Part shown: positions 1-9,416 of the stretch, one piece after another | Layout: every line of letters starts with the position of its first letter | Numbering within the stretch: position 1 is the stretch's first letter | Assembly (NCBI RefSeq): GCF_036898465.1 | Contig: NZ_JARUMJ010000001.1 | Span: 6,572,001-6,636,000 of the forward strand | Source: Streptomyces sp. B21-105 | GTDB lineage: Bacteria > Actinomycetota > Actinomycetes > Streptomycetales > Streptomycetaceae | Direction: 5' to 3' | DNA: 64,000 nucleotides | Translations under genes and position numbers: made by a program | Notes under the pieces: model-generated | Told to the model about the DNA's origin: nothing | What the model saw: only the letters and a program-made list of their open reading frames with translations | Databases searched by the model: none

Positions 1-1
1 T

Positions 2-490
2 CAGACACATCGCAGCAACGGCCGAAAACCCGCCGTACTCATAGCTGTCGGTGAACCACTCACGCGTCGGTTCCTGCGACTCACCGGCCAGAAATCAACG
101 AACCCGCCTGCTTCGCCCGGCGGCGGCGTCGAGGGCGACGAGACCCGTGAAGAGGCCGCTCTGCGGGAACTCGTCGAGGAGACCGGCATCACCGAGGTCG
201 ACCTCGGTCCGGTGCTGTGGCGGCGGATGTGCTCCTTCCCCTTCGCGGGCCGCCGCTGGGACCAGGACGAGTGGTACTACCTCGCCCGGACGACGGTCAC
301 GGCGACCCGGGCGACGGCCCTGACCGAGCTGGAACGGCGCAGTGTCGCCGGAGCTCGATGGTGGACGTGTCAGGAACTGGCCCAGGCACATGAGACGGTG
401 TATCCGACCAGACTCGCCGAGCTGCTGCGCAGGCTGCTCGACGACGGTCCTCCGGCCGGACCGGTGACCCTTGACGCGGAAATCGTCTAG
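2..490 (+). CDS. NUDIX hydrolase, 5' end outside or degenerate at window edge
   Basis: The frame is open from the first bases of the window, so the true start is not visible. A complete Nudix box lies at about 110-180 (GGVEGD, then REEAALRELVEETGI), fitting G-x5-E-x7-RE-x2-EE-x-G. Such proteins hydrolyse nucleoside diphosphates linked to another group; the substrate cannot be told from sequence. The part after the box (WRRMCSFPFAGRRWDQDEWYY) is typical of small actinobacterial NUDIX proteins. The part before the box does not look like the usual beta-strand lead-in, so either the 5' end is divergent or the gene is damaged there. It is probably the neighbour of the DUF2469 gene in other Streptomyces. 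Confidence 0.75.
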   Translation, partial: QTHRSNGRKPAVLIAVGEPLTRRFLRLTGQKSTNPPASPGGGVEGDETREEAALRELVEETGITEVDLGPVLWRRMCSFPFAGRRWDQDEWYYLARTTVTATRATALTELERRSVAGARWWTCQELAQAHETVYPTRLAELLRRLLDDGPPAGPVTLDAEIV

Positions 491-545
491 GGCGCTCGGG
501 ACTGGCGCACAATGGGGGGATCGCACGGCTGAAGGGGAACATGCC

Positions 546-854
546 ATGAGCGCCGAGGACCTCGAGAAGTACGAGACCGAGATGGAGCTGAAGCTCTACC
601 GGGAGTACCGCGATGTCGTCGGTCTGTTCAAATACGTGATCGAGACCGAGCGTCGTTTCTATCTGACCAACGATTACGAGATGCAGGTGCACTCGGTCCA
701 GGGTGAGGTGTTCTTCGAGGTGTCGATGGCCGACGCCTGGGTGTGGGACATGTACCGGCCGGCTCGCTTCGTGAAGCAGGTGCGGGTCCTCACGTTCAAG
801 GACGTGAACATCGAGGAGCTGAACAAGAGCGACCTCGAGCTTCCGGGCAGCTGA
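546..854 (+). CDS. DUF2469 family protein
   Basis: A 102-residue soluble acidic protein beginning [15 protein letters not shown]. The compact length and the motif [16 protein letters not shown] are those of the DUF2469 family, which is nearly universal in actinobacteria and sits next to rnhB/yraN/comM/dprA. Its biochemical role is not known. The ATG at 546 is 55 bases after the NUDIX stop and is preceded by a purine-rich stretch (GAAGGGGAAC) that can act as a ribosome site. No membrane segment or signal peptide is present. About 170 bases separate it from yraN. Confidence 0.9.
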   Translation: MSAEDLEKYETEMELKLYREYRDVVGLFKYVIETERRFYLTNDYEMQVHSVQGEVFFEVSMADAWVWDMYRPARFVKQVRVLTFKDVNIEELNKSDLELPGS

Positions 855-1027
855 GCCTCGCCGACCGCGAGCTGACCGCGAGTCGACCCGCCGGGTTCCC
901 CGGTCGGGCCGGCTGGGCTGCATTCCCTCGCACGGGTGACGGAGTTCTCCACAAAGGCCGGCATGTCCACCAAGATCCACTCGGTGGGGGCGGATGCGTG
1001 AGTGTGGGTGCCGGAGGTGGTGCCGAC

Positions 1028-1399
1028 ATGAACGCACAACTGGCACGTGGTGCACTCGGCAGGTACGGCGAGGAGCTCGCCGCCCGGCGGCTGGCCGAGA
1101 CCGGGATGACGGTCCTGCAGCGCAACTGGCGCTGCGGCAGGACCGGTGAGATCGACATCGTCGCGAGGGACGGCGACGTCCTGGTGGTATGCGAGGTGAA
1201 GACCCGCAGGAACGGCGGCTTCCAGGACCCTATGGCGGCGGTGACGCCGCAGAAGGCGGAGCGCCTGCGAGGGCTCGCCGAGCGATGGATCCAGGCGCAC
1301 GGCGGAGCCCCGCCGGGCGGCGTCCGGATCGACCTGGTCGGCGTGGTCCTGCCGCGCCGCGGAGCCGCCGTCGTGCAGCACGTGCGCGGGGTGGCCTGA
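1028..1399 (+). CDS. yraN: YraN family protein (UPF0102), predicted nuclease fold
   Basis: A 123-residue protein with the UPF0102 signature: [12 protein letters not shown] near the N terminus, [19 protein letters not shown] at about residues 31-50, and VVCEVKTRR at about residues 53-61. The E-D-ExK residues match a PD-(D/E)xK nuclease-like active site. It belongs to the predicted Holliday-junction-resolvase-like group, but no activity is firmly assigned. It ends one base before the comM start, so translation is probably coupled; the yraN-comM-dprA trio is conserved in actinobacteria and suggests DNA uptake or recombination functions. The ATG at 1028 aligns the protein with the family N terminus. 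Confidence 0.9.
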   Translation: MNAQLARGALGRYGEELAARRLAETGMTVLQRNWRCGRTGEIDIVARDGDVLVVCEVKTRRNGGFQDPMAAVTPQKAERLRGLAERWIQAHGGAPPGGVRIDLVGVVLPRRGAAVVQHVRGVA

Positions 1400-1400
1400 G

Positions 1401-3017
1401 ATGGGCTTCGCGCGTACGTGTGCGGTGGCTCTGGTGGGTGTCGAGGGAGTCGTCGTCGAGGTCCAGGCCGACCTCGAACCCGGAGTGGCGGCGTTCACCC
1501 TGGTGGGGCTGCCGGACAAGAGCCTGAGCGAGAGCCGGGACCGGGTGCGGGCGGCGGTGGTGAACTCGGGCGCCGAGTGGCCGCAGAAGAAGCTCACGGT
1601 GGGCCTCAGTCCCGCCTCCGTGCCCAAGGGAGGCTCGGGCTTCGATCTCGCAGTCGCCAGCGCGGTGCTCGGCGCGGCCGAACGGATCGACCCGCGGGTG
1701 CTCGCCGACATCGTGATGATCGGCGAGCTGGGTCTGGACGGACGCGTGCGCCCGGTGCGGGGCATCCTCCCCGCGGTGCTGGCCGCCGCGACCGCCGGAT
1801 ACGAGCAGGTCGTCGTGCCCGAGAGCGCCGCCGCCGAGGCCGCGTTGGTGCCCGGCGTCTCCGTGCTCGGCGTGCGCAGCCTGCGGCAGCTGATCGCCGT
1901 CCTCGCGGACGAGCCCGTGCCCGAAGAGGATCCGGACGAGTCGGGCCGCCCGGATCCGCTCCTGGCCGGCCTGCGGATGCCCGGCACGGGCGAGGCCACC
2001 GGCATGGCCGCCGCCCACTCGGACCAGGAGCACGACCTGGCGGACGTGGTCGGCCAGCGTTCGGCGCGGACCGCGGTGGAGGTGGCCGCGGCGGGCGGAC
2101 ACCATCTCTTCCTGGAGGGCCCGCCCGGCGCCGGCAAGACGATGCTCGCGGAGCGTCTGCCGGCGGTACTGCCCCGGCTGTGCAGGCAGGAGTCGCTGGA
2201 GGTCACGGCGGTGCACTCGGTGGCCGGTCTGCTGCCGCCCGGCAAGCCCCTGATCGACGTGCCCCCGTACTGCGCCCCGCACCACTCGGCCACGATGCAG
2301 TCGCTGGTCGGCGGCGGCCCCGGCGTCGCCCGCCCCGGTGCGGTCTCACTGGCCCACCGGGGCGTGCTCTTCCTCGACGAGACCCCCGAGTTCGGCAGCC
2401 GGGTCCTCGACGCCCTGCGGCAGCCGCTCGAGGCGGGGCACGTGGTGATCGCGCGCAGCGCCGGCGTCGTGCGGTTCCCGGCCCGTTTCCTCATGGTGCT
2501 CGCGGCCAACCCGTGCCCGTGCGGGCGGTTCTCGCTGCGCGACGCCCTGTGCGACTGTTCGCCCGCCGCCGTGCGCCGCTACCAGGCGCGGCTCTCCGGG
2601 CCGCTGCTCGACCGCGTCGACCTGCGGGTGGAGGTCGAACCGGTCAGCCGGGCCGAGCTCGCGTACCGCGGGCCCGGAGGCGAGTCCACGACCACCGTCG
2701 CCGGCCGGGTGCGGGCCGCCCGGGAGCGCGCGGCGGCCCGGCTGGCGGGCACCCCGTGGCGGACCAACTCCGAAGTGCCGGGGCGTGAGCTGCGCCATCG
2801 CTGGCATGCGGCGGTCGGCGCGATGGACGAGGCGGAGCGGAGCCTGGAGCGCGGGACGCTGACCGCCCGCGGGCTCGACCGGGTGCTGCGGGTCGCCTGG
2901 ACCGTCGCCGACCTGGTCGGCCACGATCGGCCGGACGCGACGGACGTGGCCCTGGCCCTACAGCTGCGCACGGGGGTGCCCCGCGGAGTGCCGATGGCTC
3001 TCGGGGCCCTCACGTGA
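1401..3017 (+). CDS. comM: YifB/ComM family Mg-chelatase-like AAA+ ATPase
   Basis: A 538-residue protein of normal family length. The N-terminal Lon-protease-like domain (FARTCAVALVGVEG, then FTLVGLPDKSLSESRDRVRAA) is followed by the AAA+ core with Walker A GPPGAGKT at about residue 240, Walker B VLFLDETPEF, and a zinc-like cysteine cluster (NPCPCG, later CDCS). ComM in naturally competent bacteria is a hexameric helicase that drives branch migration during recombination of incoming DNA. In Streptomyces its physiological role is unproven. It overlaps dprA by four bases (GTGA), so the two are translationally coupled. Confidence 0.92.
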   Translation: MGFARTCAVALVGVEGVVVEVQADLEPGVAAFTLVGLPDKSLSESRDRVRAAVVNSGAEWPQKKLTVGLSPASVPKGGSGFDLAVASAVLGAAERIDPRVLADIVMIGELGLDGRVRPVRGILPAVLAAATAGYEQVVVPESAAAEAALVPGVSVLGVRSLRQLIAVLADEPVPEEDPDESGRPDPLLAGLRMPGTGEATGMAAAHSDQEHDLADVVGQRSARTAVEVAAAGGHHLFLEGPPGAGKTMLAERLPAVLPRLCRQESLEVTAVHSVAGLLPPGKPLIDVPPYCAPHHSATMQSLVGGGPGVARPGAVSLAHRGVLFLDETPEFGSRVLDALRQPLEAGHVVIARSAGVVRFPARFLMVLAANPCPCGRFSLRDALCDCSPAAVRRYQARLSGPLLDRVDLRVEVEPVSRAELAYRGPGGESTTTVAGRVRAARERAAARLAGTPWRTNSEVPGRELRHRWHAAVGAMDEAERSLERGTLTARGLDRVLRVAWTVADLVGHDRPDATDVALALQLRTGVPRGVPMALGALT

Positions 3018-4171
3018 ACGGCGGCGCCGACACCGACGACCGGCTCGCCCGGGTCTTCCTCGGCCGGGTCGTCGAGCCCGGCGACGAGGTCGGGGGTCAG
3101 TGGGTCCGCGAGCGGGGCGCGCGGGAGGTGGTGCGGCGGCTGTGCGCGGACGAGGAGCCGCTGCCCGGAGTGACCGCGCGACGGTGGGCCGGGCTGCGGG
3201 CACGGGCCGAGCGGGCCGACCCGGAGGGGGACCTGGCCGTCGCGGAGGAGGCCGGGGTGCGGTTCGTGTGCCCGGGCGACGCCGAGTGGCCCGGCACGCT
3301 GGAGGAGCTCGGGGACGCCCGGCCGCTGGGCCTCTGGGTGCGCGGGCGGCCCAGCCTGCGGATGTGGGCGCTGCGCTCGGTGGCCGTCGTCGGCGCCCGC
3401 GCCTGCACCGAGTACGGCGCCCACATGGCCGCCTCTCTCGCCTGTGGCCTCGCCGAACGGGGGTGGGTGGTCGTGTCCGGCGGCGCCTACGGGGTCGACG
3501 GCGCCGCCCACCGGGGCGCCCTCGCAGCGGGCGGCGCCACGGTCGCCGTCCTGGCCTGCGGGGTCGACCGGCCGTATCCGCGGGGTCATACGCAGCTGAT
3601 CAGCAGGATCGCCGAACAGGGGCTGGTGATCGGGGAGTTGCCGCCCGGCGACCACCCGACGCCGAGCCGCTTCATCCTGCGCAACCGGGTGATCGCCGCG
3701 CTCACCCGGGGCACGGTCGTCGTGGAGGCCGCGTACCGCAGCGGCTCGCTGGTCACCGCCCGGGCGGCGCAACGGCTGGGGCGACACACGATAGGAGTGC
3801 CCGGCCCGGCCACCAGCGGCCTCTCCGCAGGGGTGCACGAACTGCTTCGGGAGGAGGCCGTGCTGGTCACCGATGCCGCGGAAGTCGTCGAGCTGGTCGG
3901 TGACATGGGTGAGCTGGCGCCCGACCGGCGCGGGCCGGCGCTGCCGCGCGACCTCCTCGAGCCGGACGCCCGGCGCGTGCTGGCCGCGCTCCCGGCGCGC
4001 CGGACCGCGGCGGTGGACGAGATCGCCCGCGAAGCCCGGACGACGGCGGACGACGCGATCGCGAGGCTGTACGAGCTCAGAGCGCTCGGCTACGTCGAAC
4101 GACACGGCGACGGCTGGAAGTTGACACGCCAGGCGATGGTCTCCGTTCGAGGGGATCGGCCTCCGTGTTGA
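3014..4171 (+). CDS. dprA: DNA-processing protein DprA
   Basis: A 385-residue DprA/Smf protein starting at GTG 3014, overlapping comM by 4 bases. It has the extended Rossmann fold: AVVGARACTEYG, VSGGAYGVDGAAHRGAL at about residue 155, LACGVDRPYP, and the later SRFILRNRVIAAL and PGP segments. A C-terminal winged-helix-like region (ALPARRTAAVDEIAREA) follows. DprA binds single-stranded DNA and loads RecA on incoming DNA in competent bacteria; in Streptomyces it probably serves general recombination. It is the last gene of the yraN-comM-dprA run, and a 270-base gap then separates it from whiG. Confidence 0.93.
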   Translation: MNGGADTDDRLARVFLGRVVEPGDEVGGQWVRERGAREVVRRLCADEEPLPGVTARRWAGLRARAERADPEGDLAVAEEAGVRFVCPGDAEWPGTLEELGDARPLGLWVRGRPSLRMWALRSVAVVGARACTEYGAHMAASLACGLAERGWVVVSGGAYGVDGAAHRGALAAGGATVAVLACGVDRPYPRGHTQLISRIAEQGLVIGELPPGDHPTPSRFILRNRVIAALTRGTVVVEAAYRSGSLVTARAAQRLGRHTIGVPGPATSGLSAGVHELLREEAVLVTDAAEVVELVGDMGELAPDRRGPALPRDLLEPDARRVLAALPARRTAAVDEIAREARTTADDAIARLYELRALGYVERHGDGWKLTRQAMVSVRGDRPPC

Positions 4172-4444
4172 CCCGGGGGGTTCGGCCGTCCGGGGGAACG
4201 CCGAAAGCCTTGCGGAATCCGGCAGTTGACGCGGCCACGTGATCACGACCCCGATCGACCAGCCCCGGAAGGACGCCCAGCGGAACGTATCTGCGTACCG
4301 GTCCGGCCACGCTCTTCGCACACCGCGACACCGCAGTCACGCTACGCTCACGAGGATTCCGTCACAGAACGGCACCACTGCACCACTCGATACCACCTTC
4401 ACCCACCCCGACGCACTTCACGGCAGAACGGCACAAGGCGACGA
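4172..4444 (+). promoter_or_regulatory. Intergenic region between dprA and whiG, presumed whiG promoter
   Basis: This 273-base gap carries no convincing coding sequence. It is less G-rich than its surroundings from about 4300 onward (CACGCTACGCTCACGAGGATTCCG), as expected for a promoter and 5' leader. A ribosome site AAGGCGACGA lies just before the whiG ATG. I could not assign -35 and -10 boxes with confidence. Confidence 0.45.
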
Positions 4445-5287
4445 ATGCCTCAGCACACCTCCGGGTCCGACCGGGCGGCGATCCCCCCAGCCGCCCGTGA
4501 CGGTGGCAGCGTGCGGCCGCCCGCTCCCTCGACGCTCGACGAGCTGTGGCGCTCGTACAAGGCGACGGGCGACGAGCGGCTGCGGGAGCAGTTGATCCTG
4601 CACTACTCGCCGCTGGTGAAGTACGTGGCGGGAAGGGTGAGCGTCGGCCTGCCGCCCAATGTGGAGCAGGCCGACTTCGTGTCCTCCGGGGTCTTCGGGC
4701 TGATCGACGCGATCGAGAAGTTCGACGTCGACCGGGAGATCAAGTTCGAGACGTACGCGATCACCCGGATCCGGGGCGCGATGATCGACGAGCTGCGGGC
4801 GCTGGACTGGATCCCGAGGTCGGTCCGGCAGAAGGCGCGCAACGTGGAGCGGGCCTACGCCACGCTGGAGGCACGGCTGCGGCGGACTCCCTCGGAGTGC
4901 GAGGTCGCGGCCGAGCTGGGCATCGCCGTCGAGGAACTGCACGCAGTATTCAGTCAGTTGTCGCTGGCGAACGTGGTGGCGCTGGAGGAGCTGCTGCACG
5001 TCGGCGGCGAGGGCGGCGACCGGCTGAGCCTGATGGACACGCTCGAGGACACGGCCGCCGACAACCCGGTGGAGGTGGCCGAGGACCGGGAGCTCAGACG
5101 GTTCCTCGCCCGGGCGATCAACACGCTGCCCGACCGGGAGAAGACGGTCGTCACCCTGTACTACTACGAGGGGCTGACGCTCGCCGAGATCGGGAACGTG
5201 CTGGGGGTGACCGAGAGCAGGGTCAGTCAGATCCACACCAAGTCGGTGCTCCAGCTGCGGGCGAAACTGGCGAGCTTCGGGCGCTGA
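4445..5287 (+). CDS. whiG: RNA polymerase sigma factor WhiG (sporulation, FliA family)
   Basis: A 280-residue sigma-28/FliA-class sigma factor. Region 2 ([44 protein letters not shown]), the region 3 motif [15 protein letters not shown] and region 4 ([34 protein letters not shown]) are all complete. In Streptomyces WhiG starts the change from aerial hyphae to spores by transcribing whiI and whiH, and it is held inactive by the anti-sigma RsiG together with c-di-GMP. The ATG at 4445 has a ribosome site and gives the usual Q/S-rich N terminus. This is chromosomal core sequence, and it shares the window with a mobile-element GGDEF gene at 16274-16825. Confidence 0.95.
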   Translation: MPQHTSGSDRAAIPPAARDGGSVRPPAPSTLDELWRSYKATGDERLREQLILHYSPLVKYVAGRVSVGLPPNVEQADFVSSGVFGLIDAIEKFDVDREIKFETYAITRIRGAMIDELRALDWIPRSVRQKARNVERAYATLEARLRRTPSECEVAAELGIAVEELHAVFSQLSLANVVALEELLHVGGEGGDRLSLMDTLEDTAADNPVEVAEDRELRRFLARAINTLPDREKTVVTLYYYEGLTLAEIGNVLGVTESRVSQIHTKSVLQLRAKLASFGR

Positions 5288-5356
5288 CCTGCCCGTCGCC
5301 GGCGCTGCGGGCGCAGTCACTCCCGCCGTGCGTGGCGCGTCCGTACAGTGGACGAC

Positions 5357-5938
5357 GTGCCAAGGATTCGAGCGGCCTCCGTGGCCGAGCACCGGTCGAT
5401 GCAGCGTGCCGCCCTGCTGGACGCGGCACGTTCCCTGTTGTCCGAGGGCGGGACGGAAGCGCTGACGTTCCCGGCCCTGGCCGAGCGGACGGGTCTCGCC
5501 CGCTCGTCCGTGTACGAGTACTTCCGGTCGCGGGCCGCCGTGGTCGAGGAGCTGTGCGAGGTCGACTTCCCCGTGTGGACGGCGGAGGTCGAGGCGGCGA
5601 TGACCGCGGCCGACGGCGCGGAGGCCAAGGTCGAGGCATATGTGCGGCGGCAGCTCGCGCTGGTCGGGGACCGGCGGCACCGGGCCGTCGTGGCGATCTC
5701 GGCCAGCGAGCTGGACGCCGGGGCCCGGGAGAAGATCCGGGCGGCGCACGGCGCCCTCGTGGCGATGATCGGCGATGCGCTGGCCGAGCTGGGCCATGCG
5801 GAGCCCCGGCTGGCGGCGATGCTGCTGCAGGGCGTCGTCGACGCGGCAGTACGCCGGATCGAGCTGGGCGCCGCGGAGGAGCCGTCCGCGATCACGGAGG
5901 CCGCGGTCGGCATGGCCCTGCGCGGAGTCCGCGGCTGA
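5357..5938 (+). CDS. TetR/AcrR family transcriptional regulator
   Basis: A 193-residue regulator. The N-terminal helix-turn-helix (AALLDAARSLLSEGGTEALTFPALAERTGLARSSVYEYF) is a standard TetR DNA-binding domain at about residues 18-60; the C-terminal helical domain would bind an unknown ligand. I chose GTG 5357 (VPRIRAAS), though an in-frame GTG at 5348 is also possible; neither has a strong ribosome site, so the mRNA may be leaderless. It lies 60 bases after whiG on the same strand and converges on the M23-like gene, with a short tandem repeat between them. Its targets are unknown. Confidence 0.9.
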   Translation: MPRIRAASVAEHRSMQRAALLDAARSLLSEGGTEALTFPALAERTGLARSSVYEYFRSRAAVVEELCEVDFPVWTAEVEAAMTAADGAEAKVEAYVRRQLALVGDRRHRAVVAISASELDAGAREKIRAAHGALVAMIGDALAELGHAEPRLAAMLLQGVVDAAVRRIELGAAEEPSAITEAAVGMALRGVRG

Positions 5939-5940
5939 CA

Positions 5941-6055
5941 CTGCCCTGCTGCCCTGCTGCCCTGCTGCCCTGCTGCCCTGCTGCCCTGCTGCCCTCCTGT
6001 CCTCCTGTCCCACTGCCGTCCTGTCCTTCTGTCCCACTGCCGTCCTGTTGCTCCG
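5941..6055. repeat. Tandem 8-base repeat (CTGCCCTG)
   Basis: Six perfect head-to-tail copies of CTGCCCTG run from 5941 to 5988 and are followed by degraded copies up to about 6055, including a second-level repeat of CTGTCCCACTGCCGTC. The array begins two bases after the TetR stop codon, in the gap between convergent genes. It is strongly strand-asymmetric (C/T on the + strand). Such arrays are prone to slippage. Confidence 0.9.
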
Positions 6056-6120
6056 GGGCCCGAAGGGCGGCGCCGACCGCGGCGCGGCGGGGGTGGCGAG
6101 GGCGGGGAGTCCCGGCCGGG

Positions 6121-6993
6121 TCACGGCAGGGGGACGCCCAGTACCGGCAGGAGTCTGGCGGCGGCCGTCCGTCGCAGCCACGGCGGCAGCAGCGAGAGCG
6201 GGTCCAGATAGGTCTCGCCGCGCCGCAGCCCCCAGTGCACGCAGGTCCGCGCGCAGTGCGAGCCCGTCGGCTCCACCGTCCCGACGGCCTGGCCCGGGCC
6301 CACCCGGTCACCCTCCCGCACCGACGCCAGCACCGGCTCGTACGTCGTGCGCAGCGGCGGCAGGCCCGTGGCCGTCAGCTCCACCGAGACGACGCCCCTG
6401 CCCGCGACCCGGCCGGCGAAGGACACGCGTCCGGCCGCCACCGCCCGTACCGGCGCGCCCGGCGGGGCCGCCAGGTCGACGCCTCGATGGCCGCGGGCGT
6501 ACGGCGTCGCCGGGGACTCCCAGCCGCGTACCACCGGCGGACGCGTGCCAACCGGCCACGTCCGGCCGATCGCCGGGACGGGAAGCACCTCACCGTCGGC
6601 CTCGGCCTCATAGTCGGGCTTGCCCTCGTCACCGGGCTCGGCCTCGGCCTTGGCCTCGGTCTCGGGGTCGGCCGGGTCGGGGCCAGGGGGTGGGGAGGCC
6701 GACGGCGGGGTCGCTGAGGCAGGCGGGGCCGTGGGCGTCGTCGGCGTCGTTGACGGGCTCGGTGCGCCCGGTGCGCTCGGCAGGGTCGGCAGGGCGGACG
6801 GGGCAGACGCGCCCGGCGAGGCCGGCGGGTCTGGTGAGGTGGACGGGTCAGGGGCGGACGGGTGCGGTAGGGCGGACTGGCGCCGTGGGTCGGACGAGCC
6901 GGGTGGGGCGGGTGGGCCGGCCCACGCCGTGGACGTCAGGGTCATGATCGACAGAAGCAGCGCCAGGCCGCCGAGGCATCGTTTCGCGTACAT
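6121..6993 (-). CDS. M23/LytM-like peptidase domain envelope protein, catalytic site altered
   Basis: A 290-residue exported protein starting at ATG 6993 ([15 protein letters not shown]), with a signal peptide ending near AWA. A long Pro/Ser/Thr-rich linker covers about residues 30-145 and the LytM domain follows. The first zinc-ligand motif [10 protein letters not shown] is intact. The usual HxH motif reads CVH, so the first histidine is a cysteine while the last zinc-ligand histidine remains. Cleavage of peptidoglycan is therefore doubtful, and the protein may be a LytM-type activator, as EnvC is in E. coli. It is transcribed towards whiG and divergently from rpsB. Confidence 0.85.
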   Translation of the reverse strand: MYAKRCLGGLALLLSIMTLTSTAWAGPPAPPGSSDPRRQSALPHPSAPDPSTSPDPPASPGASAPSALPTLPSAPGAPSPSTTPTTPTAPPASATPPSASPPPGPDPADPETEAKAEAEPGDEGKPDYEAEADGEVLPVPAIGRTWPVGTRPPVVRGWESPATPYARGHRGVDLAAPPGAPVRAVAAGRVSFAGRVAGRGVVSVELTATGLPPLRTTYEPVLASVREGDRVGPGQAVGTVEPTGSHCARTCVHWGLRRGETYLDPLSLLPPWLRRTAAARLLPVLGVPLP

Positions 6994-7275
6994 GGCCGAA
7001 CCCTCCGGCATCCCGCCGATCACGGCTGCGGCCTGTGGACGGTCCGCCGCTTGTGGAGAGCGGCGTCACCCGGCCCCCCTCGGGTCCCGTACACTTCTTC
7101 TGGCGATCCGGGTCACCGGGTCGACTTCGCACGCCCCAATATCGGGGGCCCGGCCACGGTCGGTCCACCGGTATCCGCACCCCTCGGTCCTTCGTGGCTC
7201 CGGTGCATCGCGGGCGTCAGGCGCGGGAGCCGTCCGGTCCCCGCGGCACAACCGAGAAAAACAAGGAGAACGGCC
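6994..7275 (+). promoter_or_regulatory. Divergent promoter region and rpsB leader
   Basis: This 282-base gap separates the M23-like gene (minus strand) from rpsB (plus strand), so it must contain promoters for both. Nothing in it is coding. The last bases, CAAGGAGAACGGCC, form a strong ribosome site for rpsB. The leader is GC-rich and rich in short inverted repeats, but I could not match it to a named ribosomal leader motif by eye. Confidence 0.45.
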
Positions 7276-8235
7276 ATGGCCGTCGTCACGATGCGGGAGC
7301 TGCTGGAAAGCGGCGTCCACTTCGGTCACCAGACCCGTCGCTGGAACCCGAAGATGAAGCGCTTCATCTTCACCGAGCGCAACGGCATCTACATCATCGA
7401 CCTGCTCCAGTCGCTGTCGTACATCGACCGCGCCTACGAGTTCGTCAAGGAGACCGTCGCCCACGGCGGCACGGTCATGTTCGTCGGCACGAAGAAGCAG
7501 GCGCAGGAGGCCATCGCGGAGCAGGCCACCCGCGTCGGCATGCCCTACGTCAACCAGCGCTGGCTGGGCGGCATGCTCACCAACTTCTCGACCGTCTACA
7601 AGCGCCTGCAGCGCCTCAAGGAGCTCGAGCTCATCGACTTCGAGGACGTCGCCGCCTCGGGTCTGACGAAGAAGGAGCTCCTGGTCCTCTCGCGCGAGAA
7701 GGCCAAGCTCGAGAAGACCCTCGGTGGTATCCGCGAGATGTCCAAGGTCCCCAGCGCCGTCTGGATCGTGGACACCAAGAAGGAGCACATCGCGGTCGGT
7801 GAGGCCCGGAAGCTCAACATCCCGGTCGTCGCCATCCTCGACACCAACTGCGACCCCGACGAGGTCGACTACAAGATCCCGGGCAACGACGACGCGATCC
7901 GCTCCGTCACCCTGCTCACCCGCGTGATCGCCGACGCCGTCGCCGAGGGCCTCATCTCCCGTTCCGGCGTCGCCACCGGCGACAAGGGCGACAAGGCCGC
8001 CGGCGAGCCGCTGGCCGCGTGGGAGCGCGACCTGCTCGAGGGTGAGAAGAAGGCCGACGAGGCTGCCGAGAAGCCGGCCGAGGCCGCTGCCGAGGCCCCC
8101 GCCGCCGAAGCCGAGGCTGCTGCCGAGGCTCCCGCGGCCGAGGCTGCTGCTGAGGCCCCCGCCGCCGAAGCCGAGGCTGCTGCCGAGGCTCCCGCTGCCG
8201 AGGCCGCTCCGGCCGCCGAGGGCGAGCAGGCCTGA
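7276..8235 (+). CDS. rpsB: 30S ribosomal protein S2
   Basis: A 319-residue S2 protein. The conserved core ([59 protein letters not shown]) covers about residues 1-235. It has the usual place in the 30S subunit and is needed for S1-type and mRNA interactions. The C-terminal 85 residues form an acidic Ala/Glu/Pro tail with a duplicated 20-residue unit, encoded by a 60-base DNA repeat at 8092-8195. The ATG at 7276 follows AAGGAGAACGGCC. tsf follows after 155 bases, the order conserved in bacteria. Confidence 0.98.
   Translation: MAVVTMRELLESGVHFGHQTRRWNPKMKRFIFTERNGIYIIDLLQSLSYIDRAYEFVKETVAHGGTVMFVGTKKQAQEAIAEQATRVGMPYVNQRWLGGMLTNFSTVYKRLQRLKELELIDFEDVAASGLTKKELLVLSREKAKLEKTLGGIREMSKVPSAVWIVDTKKEHIAVGEARKLNIPVVAILDTNCDPDEVDYKIPGNDDAIRSVTLLTRVIADAVAEGLISRSGVATGDKGDKAAGEPLAAWERDLLEGEKKADEAAEKPAEAAAEAPAAEAEAAAEAPAAEAAAEAPAAEAEAAAEAPAAEAAPAAEGEQA
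8092..8195 (+). repeat. 60-base-period repeat inside rpsB
   Basis: Bases 8092-8135 and 8152-8195 are identical over 44 bases, so the period is 60 bases (20 codons). The repeat encodes an Ala/Glu/Pro-rich extension of S2. In-frame expansion or loss would change only tail length. Confidence 0.9.
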
Positions 8236-8390
8236 TCCAGGCCGTGAGCCGTACGGTCGCCACGCGGTCCGTACGGCTGTAGGGCGAAGTGACGGCGGGG
8301 GGCACCGAGCGTGCCGCCCGCCGTCCACCCACAGCCCGCAGATCTTCGTAGATCTTCGAGACTTCGAACTCCGAGAGAGATTCACAGATC

Positions 8391-9227
8391 ATGGCGAACT
8401 ACACCGCCGCCGACGTCAAGAAGCTCCGTGAGCTCACCGGCGCCGGCATGATGGACTGCAAGAAGGCGCTGGACGAGGCCGAGGGCAACGTCGACAAGGC
8501 CGTCGAGGCGCTCCGGATCAAGGGTCAGAAGGGCGTCGCCAAGCGCGAGGGCCGCTCCGCCGAGAACGGCGCCGTGGTCTCGGTCATCGCCGACGACAAC
8601 TCCTCCGGCGTCCTCGTCGAGCTGAAGTGCGAGACGGACTTCGTCGCCAAGGGCGACAAGTTCCAGGCCGTCGCGGGCGCGATCGCCGAGCACGTCGCGA
8701 AGACCGCCCCGGCCGACATCGAGGCGCTGCTCGGCTCCGAGATCGAGCCCGGCAAGACCGTCCAGGCGTTCGTGGACGAGGCCAACGCCAACCTCGGCGA
8801 GAAGATCGTGCTGGACCGCTTCGCGCAGTTCACCGACGGCTACGTCACCGCGTACATGCACCGCACGATGCCCGACCTGCCCCCGCAGATCGGTGTCCTC
8901 GTCGAGCTGGACAAGCCGAACGCCGAGATCGCCAAGGGCGTCGCGCAGCACATCGCCGCCTTCGCGCCGAAGTACCTCTCCAAGGAGGACGTGCCGGCCG
9001 AGGTCGTCGAGTCCGAGCGCCGCGTCGCCGAGGAGACCACCCGCGCCGAGGGCAAGCCCGAGGCCGCCCTGCCGAAGATCGTCGAGGGTCGGGTCAACGG
9101 CTTCTTCAAGGACGCCACGCTGCTCGGCCAGCCGTACGCGCTGGACAACAAGAAGTCGGTCCAGAAGGTTCTGGACGAGGCCGGTGTCACCCTGAAGCGC
9201 TTCACGCGCATCAAGGTCGGCATCTGA
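8391..9227 (+). CDS. tsf: Translation elongation factor Ts
   Basis: A 278-residue EF-Ts. The N-terminal UBA-like module ([27 protein letters not shown]) and the TDFVAK motif, which inserts into EF-Tu, are present and complete. EF-Ts recycles EF-Tu-GDP to EF-Tu-GTP. The ATG at 8391 matches the family N terminus (MANYTAADV). It lies between rpsB and pyrH in the conserved rpsB-tsf-pyrH-frr order. The 155 bases upstream contain a direct repeat (AGATCTTCG twice near 8340-8358) but no clear ribosome site other than AGAGAGATTC. Confidence 0.98.
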   Translation: MANYTAADVKKLRELTGAGMMDCKKALDEAEGNVDKAVEALRIKGQKGVAKREGRSAENGAVVSVIADDNSSGVLVELKCETDFVAKGDKFQAVAGAIAEHVAKTAPADIEALLGSEIEPGKTVQAFVDEANANLGEKIVLDRFAQFTDGYVTAYMHRTMPDLPPQIGVLVELDKPNAEIAKGVAQHIAAFAPKYLSKEDVPAEVVESERRVAEETTRAEGKPEAALPKIVEGRVNGFFKDATLLGQPYALDNKKSVQKVLDEAGVTLKRFTRIKVGI

Positions 9228-9416
9228 GTCCGTACCGCGACCGACGCGTCGGCCCGATAGGGTCGGACGCAGTCGTCCGGTACGCCGTCACGCGCACGTG
9301 TGGCGGACGACAGCAGATCTGACGAGGAGGCCATTGCCGCGCATGGGATGCGAACGACACCCCACCGGCAGTGGCCTTCTTCGTTTGTGCACCACGCGAA
9401 AGAGGCGGGAACTCCC

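Noticed and set aside
5941..6055. CTGCCCTG array considered as CRISPR
   Set aside because: The units are 8 bases and contiguous, with no unique spacers and no cas genes nearby.
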